DNA of 64,000 nt, from contig CM024182.1 in assembly GCA_013433145.1 (NCBI GenBank), positions 3,768,501 through 3,832,500 on the forward strand. Reading direction: 5' to 3'. Every line of letters starts with the position of its first letter. Position 1 is the first letter of the stretch. The notes below the pieces were generated by a model. It was given only the letters and a program-made list of their open reading frames with translations. It ran no database searches and had not been told where the DNA came from. Source of the DNA: Ascaris suum. Lineage: Eukaryota > Nematoda > Chromadorea > Rhabditida > Ascarididae. The translations under genes were made by a program, and so were the position numbers. This document shows, piece by piece, positions 25,770 through 39,700 of the stretch.

Positions 25770-28600
25770 AGAGCCAATAGGAGGATGCGTTTTGCGTGTG
25801 TCCTTTTTGCTGAATAATTCAAATAAAAGCTGATTGATATGCAAGCTAAATAGCTCTTGTCGTCTCACCCTCTAGGCATATGGCACTTCCCATTTCTCAC
25901 GCCAAGGCAACTATTAGGTTTAATAAGCTTCTCCCTTATCTCCACAACACAAAGCTCATCCCCTTCGAAAATCTATACAACTCTATTGCGCTAAATGACT
26001 CAATATATGCCTTATGTCCACATATAAAAACACTATTTATTCACTCATTTCAATGTGGAATGTTGTTGAAATACTATTTATTCACTCAGTGATATTTACT
26101 AAGAACAGTCACTAAGTTGTGCTGACATCAAATGCTTGAGTAGAAAGAAATATTCGCATTAAGATAATAGAACAATGAGTCGCCTTGAGGTGAGATATAT
26201 TACAGATCGAGCGGCGTAATACTCTTGATTCCAAGAAAAAGAATGCAAATATGGGTTGAACTCGCAATAGATAACAAAAAATTTTCAATACTTAACAACG
26301 CTAAACATGAAAAGGCTGAAAGGCTTGGTGGGAGCTTAATGGAAGGCTGAAAGCTCTCATACCTACGATATGAAAAAACTTTGACCAAAAAGGATACAAA
26401 GGTAAAGAACATATTGCAACCCATAACTGCTGTGGACAGAAAACACCTTCATATACTTATACAGTTATGGATTCGAGCAAATCCATCAAGTTCCCCATAA
26501 CTTTTGGAGGCCGCAAATTTCAGTTGCGGCATTTCAGCTGAAATTCACAAACAAATATAATGCTGATCAAAATGCATATTTTTAGACAAGATGCACTTTG
26601 CCAAACTCAAAAAAAAAAAAAAAAAAAAACGGAAAAGCGCAACAGAGGAGTTGGCTTGATATGCGCTTTTGCATCGCTCTCATCTGGCAAGTTTTATAAG
26701 TTGTTAACGAATTTGACCGTTCGATCGTTGTTTCACATTCTGTCTGCATATCGCAATTTTTAGAGCACTTGACTGCTTGCAGGAATTTATCACAAAAGAG
26801 CGTTTTTAAAACTGCGTAAAGCTTTTTTCAAGCGCATTTTTAAATCAGCATAATTTCTTTCGAGTGTGATCGATAAAAATTTTGGTTGAAAAGATCGAGT
26901 TATGATATATGTTATTCCCACTAAATGTCGCAATTTTAGCTCCCATACAACTCACCTGGAAATAATGAACATCACGTGGGCACAAATTGAAGATAAGACA
27001 CAGCAAAAATGCCTTTCGTGCCAAGTGATTCTGCTAAATCATAAGAGTAATTCGCTGAATATAACAGCTAAAAATTTAATTGGTGTGAATTACGGTGTTG
27101 TATATATAGCACGAATAGCTATAGTTGTTATACAACGAGTACAGCGAGCTTTTATCGTTGCTATATAATTAGCAACGCTTCCATAACGGATGATTTTTCC
27201 TTCAGCAATTGCAAATCTCAGCGATACGATCTCTTTTTCGTCGTAGAAATTTCTGAAATATTTTAGCACAATAATTCTTCTTTATCGGTTTTTATCGACT
27301 TAGACGAATCAATTCAACTGAATCTTTTTGAAAAGTTGTACGATTTAAAATCATTAGCAGTTTAATCACTTTGTGCGTTTCACACACAAACTCTAGCGGG
27401 AAATTCCACAGAAATAAAATGCAAATTCATTTTTTACAGAGAGTTAATTTTAGGTTTTTCTTTGTTAATCCAAAGACTTAACAGATCGAATAAGTGAATG
27501 CCGATGATGTTTTAAAATAGCTTCAGTGATGTACCCACATAATAACAGCAATTTACACGTTAACTGTCTAAGTTGCAAATATTTGATGAGATCATGCCTT
27601 CAAGTTTTCTCGTAGCCATTACCATCAATAAGGAAATCAGTGAGGAAGAAAATAGGCGATAGAGGCGTCGACTGCCAAAGATGTGAATGCCATAAGAATC
27701 AGCTTTCCAAAAATAGCCATCATTCGCAATGCTCGGATGCGTAAGGTTAGCGGATTTGCCGCGATTCTCTAGGGAGGAAGGATGTCCAAAGATTTATATG
27801 CCCATCGTTCTCGTTGTTCCCACGCAGCGATATCTCCCGAGTATCAACATCATGGCGTACAAGGATTGATTCATACTAAGATTCACTTACCACGTTAAAA
27901 TCAGCTGTTATTTTCGACCCCCCCCCCCCCCGCCCATTGCACTAAATTTAACTTCCTACATTCTTCCAGAGAACGCTGTGCTGTGCACTTCAATGATGAA
28001 TGCTTCAACTGCAAGGATAACTGTACCGATTACGACACAAGAATAAAACGTGTTATACTAACGTGAATCTTCGCCATTTGTAGCGAAGAAAAAAAAACCG
28101 CGACACGAGGACATTCAAGTGCGATGTTGAAGTGTCGGTCATTTTATAACAGCACTGCATGCTATTCGAGTAAATTGCGTCTAATTATCTGCCACAAACA
28201 TATCTAAGAATTCAAATGTAGTAGTCATCAATAGTACGATGTTATTCGTTGACGTTTCTAATATTGTATCAATTGGACGGATATTGTAAATTAACGTTTG
28301 CCAATAATTATTGGAATGCGAGATGAAATGAAGGTTTTTTTTTTCAAAAAGGATATTATTTGCACTCGCTATAAGCAAATTGATGCGACAATTTTTCATT
28401 TATTTTGAAAAAAATTTCAGCAATTTTTTTCGACGCAAATTATTAACGCTTCAATATTTTAGTCTCCTTAAGTTTTTATTTGAGTTGTTCTTAAACACGC
28501 AGAAAAATTGCTACTTCAAAATGAAAAAAATTATGGTGAAATGATAGAAATCAATTTTAAAAATAGAAAGAAAAGCGCTAATATGAAAATGTATAGCTAA
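25770..28600. other. Non-coding stretch with homopolymers and hairpins
   Basis: Contains a run of 21 A at 26609-26629 and a run of 14 C at 27918-27931. An 88-codon plus-strand frame at 26902-27168 ends in the hairpin pair listed separately. No gene is supported. Confidence 0.4.
27097..27177. repeat. Pair of adjacent hairpins
   Basis: The first hairpin pairs GTTGTATA (27097-27104) and TATAGC (27105-27110) with GCTATA (27118-27123) and TATACAAC (27129-27136), with a 5-nt bulge. The second is a perfect 8-bp stem, CGTTGCTA (27156-27163) with TAGCAACG (27170-27177), and a 6-nt loop. It could be a small structured RNA or simply AT-rich foldback DNA. Confidence 0.5.
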
Positions 28601-28619
28601 CTTATAAGAGGGCTAATTC

Positions 28620-29185
28620 AAAGCGAAATCAGCTTTGGCCGATTCCGTCCCTTTCCCTCACTTCCATCGTCATGCCTCCACTACATCATCTACCTTCGAA
28701 TCAGAAAGAAAAACTGAGTAGAAACCATTATTTTTGCATTTTCGCTGTGATTTCGGCAGTTACGACGGTTGGATTGCTTTGCTTCCATATATGCTTCAGG
28801 AAGAAGGATTGTACCCCTCTGAAATGTAGGAGACCTTTTGAAATACTCCAACATCTGACTGCTCCCGTTCAGCTCCGAAAACCTAAGGGATATGGAGCAT
28901 CCCAGGAGTACGAACGTGGTTGGAATTCCCTCAATCCAGGCTATCATAACTAGGAGGGCTCACATCGAGCAGTTTCATATCGGAAGCACTAGAGTAGTGG
29001 CATGCAACCGAAGGGATTCTGAAATCCTTGTCCTAATTGAATGTGGTCTCGAAGCCCACTGGCTCTCAGCGCAACGCTATTACCAATTGCTTGTACCCTC
29101 ACCCCTCACAGCGCTCCATCGTCATCGACCGAGTTCTGCACCTTCACATTTGAACAATTTTAATAAAGGATACAAGTTATGAAAA
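28620..29185 (+). pseudogene. GC-richer island with overlapping open frames
   Basis: Two plus-strand ATG frames overlap in different phases (28672-28953, 93 codons; 28892-29182, 96 codons), and the minus strand is open at 28690-28947. The first encodes one hydrophobic segment near residues 22-42. An AATAAA overlaps the end of the second. Composition contrasts with the A/T-rich flanks. An eroded gene or a dispersed repeat copy are both possible; no family is recognised. Confidence 0.18.
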
Positions 29186-29499
29186 TTTTACATTCTTTTG
29201 CAGTTTTCTAATGTAACACTCACGTCATAATCTACTATTTATACAACGTTCACATATAATTATATAAAGTTTTTGCACAGAAAAAATCAGCTAGCAACGC
29301 TCACTCCACTTCTTAGAGCAGTGAACAATGAAAATCAGCGGAATAGCAGAATTTTAATCGTAGGTTTCAAATAACTTTATATTTAAGGTGTTTATCACGG
29401 CGTGCATGAAATACGCCATGATAAAATTTTTAAATGCAACGAATTCGTATCAATTGAGTTGCGGATAATTTTTGAATGAGTTGAGTTCAGCAGTTTGAT

Positions 29500-29578
29500 T
29501 CAATTGAGACGAAGATCAACTGAGAAGTTCAACAGTGAGTTCAACAGTTCAACAGTTCAATTGAGACGAAGATCAAGA
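29500..29578. repeat. 21-bp direct repeat with GTTCAACA units between
   Basis: TTCAATTGAGACGAAGATCAA occurs near 29500 and again near 29556. Between them lie several short copies of GTTCAACA, so the interval looks like a local slippage expansion. Confidence 0.75.
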
Positions 29579-30234
29579 CTTTGAAAGCGTTTATTGTATC
29601 CGATGCACTTATGAAAGTGCACTCAATTGCACTCAGAGAAGTTAAACGAGGCAGCGAAATTTCATGGTTTGTTAACCACATGGTATCGATATTAATGGAT
29701 ATGAAAGAAAAATGCTGCAAAACCGAACGCTTAAAATTCATTTTTCAGTGGAATTTAGCTAATGTGTAGGTAAATTGAAAAGGCGCAATTTCAGAAAAGA
29801 AAAAAGCACTTGCTAATGGATTTTTTTTCGCGACGATGGCTTTTAAGTAGTTTTTGAAATTTTTTTAAAGGAAGCGCTCTGTCGACATTGGTGGGAATCT
29901 TTTCCCATCGAAAAAAAAAGAGAGCAACAATTGAAAAAAAAACCCCGAAGTGCATTCATTGTTCAGATGCATTTTTCGGTGTAAATCCGGATTGTTCGGC
30001 TAGAAAACAACGATCACGTCGAATTGCGTGTATCGCAGTGAACTTGTTACAAATTTTAAAGAATCGTAAAAGATATTCGCACCTAACTGCTACCTGCAGT
30101 AGACATGTGTGGCTCAATAATTAAGATTAATTAGTGATGTGCTTCAATGAGAAACCTTTGAGAACAACTTCAATCAAGCATTTAGCAGACAGAGCGGCTG
30201 CTGGGATTGTTATTCGCTGCGCACATGAATTGTT

Positions 30235-30345
30235 AATGACATACACATATCCACAGATGTACACACGTATATACAGACATACATGTCGCGTACGTGCTTG
30301 CAAATGCGCACAGACGCACAGGCACACAAATACAAACACGCAGGC
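30235..30345. repeat. Degenerate CA-rich tract
   Basis: Plus strand rich in ACACA, CAGGCACAC and related units. The long frames over it on both strands are repeat artefacts. Confidence 0.65.
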
Positions 30346-30542
30346 ACGCAAAACCCAAAACACGTTCGAAAACTTCAGCACGTAAACAAACATATCCATC
30401 ACGATAAACGCCCGGGTAGACCCAAGCATACATGGCAATGCAAGCGATTTCATGCACGTTCCTTGCATCCGGAAGAGTCTTCTATGGGTCAACAATATGA
30501 AAATAAGCGGCGCTTTCTCGACATACATTATAACGGGCAAAG

Positions 30543-30545
<3 letters not shown>

Positions 30546-30598
<53 letters not shown>
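30546..30598. repeat. (TA)n microsatellite, 53 bp
   Basis: Uninterrupted TA dinucleotide run. The flanks are not inverted repeats, unlike the run at 5.3 kb. Confidence 0.95.
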
Positions 30599-30601
<3 letters not shown>

Positions 30602-31334
30602 ATTTATAGGTTGTGTAGTATATAAGTGTAGTATTACTCTGACGTCTGATTACGCATAACGCATCAGCCGTGCAAATGAAAATTTCCTCTCATAATGGGC
30701 ACATTCGCGCCGCCGGACAACATCTTTTCTGCAAAATTATGACCTCTCAGCGGATGACGTTACTTACTGGTCAGTTGGACCAAGCGGGACGCACAAAATC
30801 CTTATAATTGTTTTGGTTCAATAAGAAGGTGAACTAATTATTTAAAACTTTAAAAAAAACTGACTCTATTCCACTTATACGATCATAGCGACTAATGTTG
30901 ATCAAAAATCAAGCGAGTGTGGAAGGATATCATGACAACTTCAACGGAGGTCAGCATGAAATTATTTCTCATTAGTTTAGCGTATTACTAATAATCTACG
31001 AGAAGAAATTTGACAGCAATTCGATGGATTTTATTTTAGTGAAATGAAACAACGATATTTGTGGATAGTAGAACATCATTAAGCACTGAGCCATTCTGTC
31101 ATATACTTACTTATGTTGTACAAAATAATAGGATATGATTTTGATTATGTTTTGATTTCAGTGATGAATAACGCTGCAAAGACATTTTATACTGCGATGA
31201 AGTTGCATCAAGCAATCTGTGACTGCGAAAACGAAATGCTATTTCGATTATAAAAAGAGTTGCTCTGATGAATGGACTGATTATGAAAATGAGAAATTGG
31301 GTGAGGCAACAGAAAAAGGAAATTTCGCAATCCA

Positions 31335-31468
<134 letters not shown>

Positions 31469-32072
31469 TTGTGTTAATACGTGAGTGATTAGCCGAATGA
31501 AACAAATTTCTTTCAGTGGTACTGTACGCCTTTCCATTTATATGCTAATAGCATTGCCCATCTCAAAAATGCACATCTTTTTGCCCTGATTTCACCCTAT
31601 ATTCCTGAAAGATCGATGGAAGAGTTCCTCGAAATAGTCCAATGGTGCAACTGCTTGTAAAATTCACAAATAAGTCATAATGGTTTCGATAGTCGTCTCT
31701 CTTCTGCCTTGGAACATTGCTTTACGAGGTTGCTATTTGTCATTGATAAAAACTCCAGTAAAATTCAAGGAATTCGTCTGGTACACAGATAGTTTGGTGT
31801 GATGTTGTGCAAATGAGAAGTGACAAAAGGTGCCTAGCAGCGAGATGATGAACGAAAGTCCAGTCCTATGGGTTATCGCCGTGATGGATGGGTGTTTGGA
31901 TAGAAGTGACCATGTGTTGTATATGGCTGGTGTAAAACAAATTTACTAATGCCTGAATTAAGATCAAAGATGACTGTTTATGTGAGAGATGTTCGAATAA
32001 ATAAATGTGAGAGTTTTTTCACAAAAGTAGAGCTTCCTCCTTTTGAGATCACTTCCTTCCTTCCTTTCTTCA

Positions 32073-33520
32073 GAGTCCTCACATAGGTCATTCTCATTCA
32101 CTTCTGCCTCAAAATGCCCATTTATTAACTGGCATTCTTCCTCAATCTTTTATGCGATCTACTAATTATCAATGTGCTAAGGAAAAACGATCATTTGATG
32201 AAAGAGAAACCACTAGCTTCAATGGCTCTAGAATCAGATGTTTCGTTGCATAGAACAGGCTTCTGAAATTTGACCTTCCAGAAAGAGATCCTACAGAAAC
32301 TTATTCGGATACTCAAACAAGCTTCCTTTGGAGCGGAAAAAACCTGTATGAGTTTAGCATACGCTGAGCCCTTCATCGATTTAGTGGAGCTGCTCCCGTT
32401 CGAAGCTACAACCTTATCACTTCTGCTATCACTTTTCAAGATCATTCACTTCTCTATGAAAGTGGAATAAAGTTTATCAGGTGTGATTTGCTACCACACG
32501 CACAAATTTGCTGCCACCCAGATAATGGCTTCGTTGACAACAATCAGCTTCCTCCTCTGCTGTACTCTCACGAGAACTTTCCCCGCAAAGGTCACAGCAC
32601 CTCAAGAATCTTTCCCCATAAAGGTCATCAATTCCTTACGGGGCTCTGTTGGTTTCCTTACACGTGGATTATATAATCGTGGAGCTTTCCATCGAGCGAA
32701 ATAAAGAAAATGGTCGATAGAGTCGCAGGAAGACGGGAAGTTTTGAGAGCGACCTTCACCGAACAATATAAGCTGACCAGGAACGTGATGCAGAAATACA
32801 ATAAGAGAGACAACAATTTTTTGCCAAAGAGGTTGCCATGATACAACGAACATAATCAGAAAGGAAAACAGAAGCCTGGATACCGTTGAGCTAAACCACC
32901 TCAACAAGCATATTTTAACCTTCATCCATATGCAATGAGAGAGAGTACCAGAGTTTGATGAATCAAAGAAAGTTGACGTTTTAAGTAATGAGAAATCGGA
33001 TCATGCCACATGCTTTCTTTTGAACTGTGCGAATTCTGTAGAAAATCCCTTCAAAAGCTAAAACTTGTCGATGTAATCGCCGTATGTAAAGACAACGGTA
33101 TCGCAGAAAATGCGCCAAATCACTGACGCAAATTGCAATTGCTCCATATGTCAAAATTCCTCGATTTTCATTTTTTCCTACAGCTTTAGGCTGCAGTAGA
33201 GCCGAGAATTCCAAGTTTCCATCATGCTGTTCGCAAAAATTTTACAATACAAATGCATTTAATCGAAGTTATAAGTGAAACTAAACCCCTCAAACGAAAC
33301 AAGTATTTCAGCCTGATAGCGAGAAAGCTCACAACACCTTCAAGCGGTGCATACTGCTTCAGTCGACGAAAAACATTTCGAGAAAAACAAAAACACATCC
33401 AATCGAACGTCACCTGATGAGGCAGAAAATGGAAACCTGTAGAAACCACACTATATCTCCTAGGAAACTCATCACTGTCGCTGCCCCACAATGTGCTGTC
33501 CTCTTCACCTTCTTTTTATC
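32073..33520. pseudogene. Long eroded coding-like region, strand undecided
   Basis: On plus, after a polypyrimidine tract ending TTCTTCAG at about 32072, one phase reads for about 295 codons to 32958 with only about five stops. On minus, four ATG or near-ATG frames follow one another (33491-33222, 33214-32981, 32925-32602, 32445-32191) and cover nearly the same interval. Composition is GC-richer than the flanks, which itself lowers stop density. A decayed gene or retroelement is the likely reading. No motif I recognise decides the family or direction. Confidence 0.25.
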
Positions 33521-33559
33521 TTTATCTTCCGGCTCTCGAATAAAACGTTATTTATAAGA

Positions 33560-36500
33560 AAAACAGTCGTGTATGCAGGTGATGTGAGACTTCTTTTCTA
33601 TTTCACGTTTAAAACGAGAGGAATTAATAATACAAGCAACAGTTGATTACTACTATAGAAACAGGAACGAGTAGAAATTTTGTGGATCAATGCTGCCAAT
33701 TCATCACGATTTTAGAACCGATGTATTATAGTCTGCTCAACCTTAAATTTCGTGATATTATATGATAATTGAAGGTACCAAAACTTACATAAATTATGCA
33801 ACTATATCTTTTGCTAACCTGGAACTTCCGTGAATTATGTCATATTTTATTTTACCGTCACAAAACGTTTTTAGAGTGCAGTAAATTTCACCGCCTCGAG
33901 AAATTCATAAGCTGTAACTCTGCTGCACGGCGTCAAAGTATAGATAAAGTATAACATGCAAGTTGTCAGCACTGTAGCCTGAAATATCTCACTCCCAGCT
34001 GATACGAGTATAGCGGATAGAATTCTGGCCATTTATGTCGGAAGAATATCGGGGAGGGGGATTAATTTCGATAGGACTTGACGGCAAGTTCTGCTAGTTG
34101 AAGTATCCTAACACTTTAGGCTGAAAAAATTGCTTAAGACGAAGTAAACAGGATAAGGTTTCATCGATAAGGCAGTTCCGGTGTTCATCGGCCACAGATG
34201 ATATTGTCGCACTAAACAGACATTCACTCTTCACGGATTACAACTGCGTTAATGAAATTCGAGATGATACCCGAAAACGACTGACAGCGCAAATTTATTC
34301 TCATTCCAAAATTCGCCTAGTCATTCGAACGAATCTTCTCCACTTAAGTTGGATTCTTGTTGTAGTGAACGGCACTCGACGAGTATTAGACGTGCTTCGA
34401 AGAAAAAGCGAAGAACTGTGATATAATATATCGAGCTCCCACCCTCCAAACTTTGCATTCCATTAGAGCCTCCGATTCGGTGTTGGTTTTTATAACAGAA
34501 AAATAGTTGCCATTAACATAGCAAGCATTGCTCACCTCTGCAGATCGCTTTTTGGCTTATAATACAACATTGACGCACTACTTCTCGTATCATCTTCAAA
34601 GCGAATCCTATTTAACGATCCTCCTAAATCCTCTCACCATCACGCCAACTCTCCTTCGAATATCCGCAACCCCCGTGGAATTTTTCCGAAGCGCAAGAGC
34701 CACTCAACAGAGGCCCGGCGAGTTGTGCACACTGTTGTAAGCGGAGTTAAAAATTTCCGTTTTACAGTCAGCATGCAAATATTTCTGTTGAAAGTACACT
34801 ACCTGTTCCCTATACACTGAGCCTTGAATCTCGTCAAAACAGCAGCCTATCGATATATCTGAAGACAAGTTACTCCTCAAACCACTGAATTATTATACCC
34901 GAAGTTACTTTCACTTATAAGCACTGATGCATTTTAGAAGCCTCTAGGAGAGATCGCTGAGAAAAGGATATATGTGAGAAATTGGACTGCGATAAGAATG
35001 CGAAAGCAAAGGAATGAGATAAGAACTCACGAGTCGATGGGCTGAACACGCCATTCAATGCACGGCAATAGGTGCTTCCTGCAGGATTACCCACTAGACA
35101 TCATCCTGAAGAGCGGATAGCCCCACCCAGCTGTTAAAAAGTATGTATGAGGGATCTCACTTTACGATTTTTTGTGAACGATGGCAATTATTCCATGCTA
35201 GAGAGGAAATATTTCCTTATAGATGCTAATTCAGTCATGTAACCGTAACAAGAGAGGATTTATTCGGTTCGATGAAGCTATGAAAATATTTCCTTTTCTC
35301 GCAAGGTAATAGAGAGAAAATAAGTAATAAAGAGACATGAAGTGAATAATAAAAGCAATCAGGATTGATGTAGGAAAATGAGATCAGAGATCGCGATTGA
35401 TTCTCTCGACGTATATTAGCATTTTGAGAGGCACTCGAGAGTGATTTCAGCTAAGAGATTACGGCAATTTACCCAACAAATGAATTTTCGGCAATATGAA
35501 GCCGTTGAATATGGATTGCAATCGTTGATTTAATAAACGCTGAAATGTTCTTATAATATTCACATGAAGAATAATCGCTTAATCAATATGTTCGAGGTGG
35601 CAATTTAATAACAGAGAAAGCAACATCAATAATGATAAAAGGCATTTTTGGAGACGATTTTTTTCTCTATCGAATTTCTCAACTAATCCATCGAAACGAT
35701 ATATTGCGCAGTATGTATAGCGTCCGACGAAGATTTATGTCCTTGATGAAACCACATATTGCACTTTCTTTTGTGAAAAAAAGTCAATGTTACTTCGAAC
35801 TTATGATGTGAGAGAATTGCATGTCTAATGATTCGCTCATTTATTACATTTAATCACTAGTGAGACAATAGTTTTAAAAAACATTTCTTTACAATTACTC
35901 GTTAGTAAATTAATCAAAATTTTCTTATGCACTGACCGCATTTCTTTCAGTTTCTTTTTTTTTTCAGCTTATATTAGCGTTATTTCAGTCGTATTATCTC
36001 TACGTCGAAATTTTTTGTTAATTCAGTGTTTTATTAATTCTTTGTTATTTTCGATTTATTTCAAACGTAACAATACAAAAATGAAAATTTTTCTACGATT
36101 GAAATCGAAAATACAAAACATATAAAAAAAAAAAAATAAAGCACCAAATTAAGTCACATAAACGAGCATTTGCTTTTCTTCTCGTCAATTTCACCATTTT
36201 TCCATTGTTGAAGCGTTTCTTGTGGTGTTCGCCTCTGAAATTCTTTTTCGATGAATATTTATAAAATGTTTGAGAAAGAAAAACCATTTTTTTTTCAATA
36301 TTTTCATCTCTCTGCTACACTATTTACGACTATTTTAGGCACAAAATAGTATTCATGAAATTAACTAGCTAAGTAAACAGCCAATTGTATAACAATAGGC
36401 TAGACGAATCTAGTACAAGTGGATTGTAGGTTAATTTGTGATGACACTTCATTAGAAATGTTTCGTTTAAAAAAAATGTGATTACTAGAATTAGCTGATA

Positions 36501-36720
36501 TAAATATGACAGTGTTTGCTAAATTTGAATTTGAATTCATGAGAAGAATGAAATAGAACGTGAACTGTCTCCAGAGCTAGTTCAATAGCTCATTCGAAAC
36601 AATCGCACATAAAAGCGAGCGACATCAATATTACTCCAACAGAAATTTAGTCAATGATCTGGAAATCAACTGCAAACGATTTAAATATTTTGATATTAAT
36701 ATGAAAAGCGCATATAAAAT
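33560..36720. other. Mostly non-coding flank of the thioredoxin-like gene
   Basis: A GC-richer patch at 34528-34740 is open on plus for 70 codons after an acceptor-like CTCTGCAG. Elsewhere only short AT-driven frames are present. From about 35.4 to 36.7 kb the DNA is markedly AT-rich. Confidence 0.4.
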
Positions 36721-36727
36721 TTCCACT

Positions 36728-36733
36728 ATTATT
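36728..36733 (-). terminator. Candidate polyadenylation signal of the thioredoxin-like gene
   Basis: The minus strand reads AATAAT about 39 bases after the stop codon. It is a variant of AATAAA; no perfect AATAAA is seen close by. Confidence 0.35.
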
Positions 36734-36771
36734 AAGCCTGCTGCTGTCTCCACGAATAGGCATATCCACTT

Positions 36772-39700
36772 CTAATTCCTCCATCTTTCCTCATTCTCAA
36801 AAAAATTTCCCCTTAACTGTCTTAGATCGAAGTCTGCAGCTAAGCTCTATCCTCCTTACGGAATAAAGGAAGGCGAAGTAATCGGCTATCGTTATGTGCA
36901 AATACGAATTTTAATCCACAATAACATCTGCTAATGAATATTTCCGTTGAAAACGAATCAACAATGAAATCATTGAATCGAATATTTGATTATTTTCAGA
37001 TGAGCAAACCTTAACATGTGCGACAGCGTCTCTTGTGATCACATCACCTCCTGGTCTTAATATGATAAGTGTTGGCATTGTTCGAATATTATATCGATTC
37101 CATAGCGTACTTAAATGATGATTACTTACTGTTAGTGAATAGATTTAACTGCATAATATCACATCGAAAATCTATTCAACAAAACTATTCATTTATCATT
37201 TAAAATTGAATAATTAGGGTTCACCTTATATTAATTAAATTTGCTTTAATTAAGGTTCGATAATTCGGTTTAGTTTATATAAATTTAATTTATATGCTAT
37301 TAAGTAGAAAACGTCAATATAAAGTTATACACTTTGATAAGCCTCATATGTTACGGTAAATTCCGTTGTCTCTTTCCTAACTTTTTTTTACGTATGAGCG
37401 CTGTAATCTGCTTTTTTTTTCTCATCTTGATAAGCTTATGCATTTCCGCTTAAGAAAATTGCAGCGAAAAAGATATCCCACAATAATATGAGAAGAAAAC
37501 AATTTACTGAATAACGGAAATCATCTTAACTGAGGGAAAATTTGTTGTACAAATGAAACAGTAGACAGATTCATTTATATATTCTACTGCTTCATTTGTA
37601 GAACAAATTAAGTGTATAATATCCCTATACATTTGTACAACTATTATAAACATCGTTGGTACCAACATTAGGCGTAAAGATACAGAAAAAATTCACATTT
37701 CTCATGGAAGTGGGGATCGAATCTGCATTCAGTGAACTATTTTATAAAAGAGCTCGGCGTTTCGAAAAAAAATGGTGTGCGAGTGGCATTTTTAAAACAC
37801 GAAAGGTCTTAATCAGAGAAAACGTCTGTAATAGATCAAACTCATCCCCGGTTATAGTATAGTAGATGGATAGACTGGGAGAGATCAGAGTGGAAGGGAA
37901 GCAATATAGAATACAAAATCCCTACTTGATTTCGTCACATCCGTATGGCAAATATAGCCATTTACCATGTGCATCTCGATAGTAATTCATCAAAGCTTTT
38001 TCACTTTTATCGGCCGAAACAAATATAATTTCAAATTCTTCGTTGTCCAATAATTGCTCATAGAAATTCTGAAAGTCGTTTCATTTCGTTATACAAAGAA
38101 AAAAAAACCTCTTTCCTTAAATATTCATCTCATTCACCTGACGATTATGACTGTTTCAATGGCTAATACAATCTCCTTTGCGAAACGATTGATTGCTAAC
38201 TGAAATTAAGGAAAAATTTTTTGAGAAAATTATCAGTCGATGTTTTTTTATGAAGTAGCCCATAGTCCTTATTCGATCAATTGTTTTGAGGTCTGAATTG
38301 TTTTTTTTTTGTCGAAGAAAACTGTAAATTTCAAATTAAGGTTGTGGGGGGGGGGGAGGAGGGGGGAAAGGGGAAGTTCGAGTTTTATAAGAATCATTAT
38401 ATCATATTACGAGAATACTTTTTTTTATACACTATTGTAAATTTCATTCCGAAAGCGCATTATAGCACTGTTGCGATTGTACACACACTTGCGCTTTTCT
38501 GGGAATCTATTTATGCTTGCAAGAAACTTCTCTGAACCGAATTACTAACAAGTAATTTCAAGTTGGAAAGCACTGAAAGTAGAACAAAGATCTCTTCACT
38601 ATGATTTACATCATAAGATGATGTCCTATACATATACTCAGCTTGATCTCGATCAATTCGAACAAACTTATATTCATTTAAATGTGTTTAAAAATTTATA
38701 AGCATTATGTATCAATGAGGATCTTCAATTTAAACCATTCTAAAATGTGAACGAGATGATTTTTTTGCAGAGTTTTATAACCGCTTGGATCGATGCAAAT
38801 ATAAATGCGCTGTTGAGCGCTTCTTGTTTCCTCACATCTCACTTATTTCCATATCCATTCGTATGATGATAAATCGTAAATTCCTCTTTCAACTGACGAA
38901 GAAGGTCTTGCCAGGTATGTAATTTCCTAATGATTACACCAGAGGCGAATTTATGTCGCTTAAGAAATTTCCTTAATCGCACAGGTAAGCTAAAGAAATA
39001 GCATGTGAATTATTTGCTAACCAGTGTAGGCAACGTGGAGAATTATCCGAATTGCTTACAGAATCTCATTTTTGACTTCGTTTGGTTGTGTTTTGAGAAG
39101 ACGACAAGAAGCCATTTTGAGAAGACGACAAGAAGCCAATGTGTAAAATGACTTTGGAACAATTCAAAACCACCTTGACATAAGCGGTATCAGCAAAAGA
39201 TGAGCGTTTCGTGAGATTCTTTCCAAAGAAAAATAAAATTATGCAAATGAGGAGGTTAGGTGTCTGCTTGCATCCTGTTATTTTTCGATATGCCTCGGAA
39301 TATGCTAATTTATGAAAAGGTTTAGCTCATCTGATGCTAGAGGGCTAAACTTTGTGTGTAGGCAATTAACGCATTATTGTATAGGTCTGTAGGATTTTTT
39401 ATATTGTATTTATCTTCTCAGCACTTCATTCATGTTGAAACGTAAAACTTGATAAAAGCAAGTTGAAGCACAATAGCAATGAGTTGGAGACGGCTGTTGA
39501 GGGCAGTCAATTTTTAAAGAATAGGAATATTCTTAATGCAACGATCCATTCAATCATTTTTTGCAAGCAAAAAATACTTCCTCTTAGAGAAATATCCTTT
39601 GATATTTCTTCTAAGAAAATAACAATAGAAAAGTTGTCAACTGTGATAAAACAAAACCGCATAGTCACCTTGAGTATCGGTGTGAAACGTCGACACCATA

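Noticed and set aside
38771..38914. 144-bp plus-strand segment with strong acceptor (TTTTTTGCAG), donor (CCAG/GTATGT) and open frame
   Set aside because: It lies inside intron 2 of the well-supported minus-strand gene, and its peptide resembles nothing known; an antisense gene is possible but not favoured.
38820..38920. Minus-strand peptide L-K-E-E-F-T-I in intron 2, resembling the start of exon 3 of the thioredoxin-like gene (L-D-N-E-E-F-E-I)
   Set aside because: The similarity is only a few residues and no matching splice phase or longer homology supports a duplicated exon.
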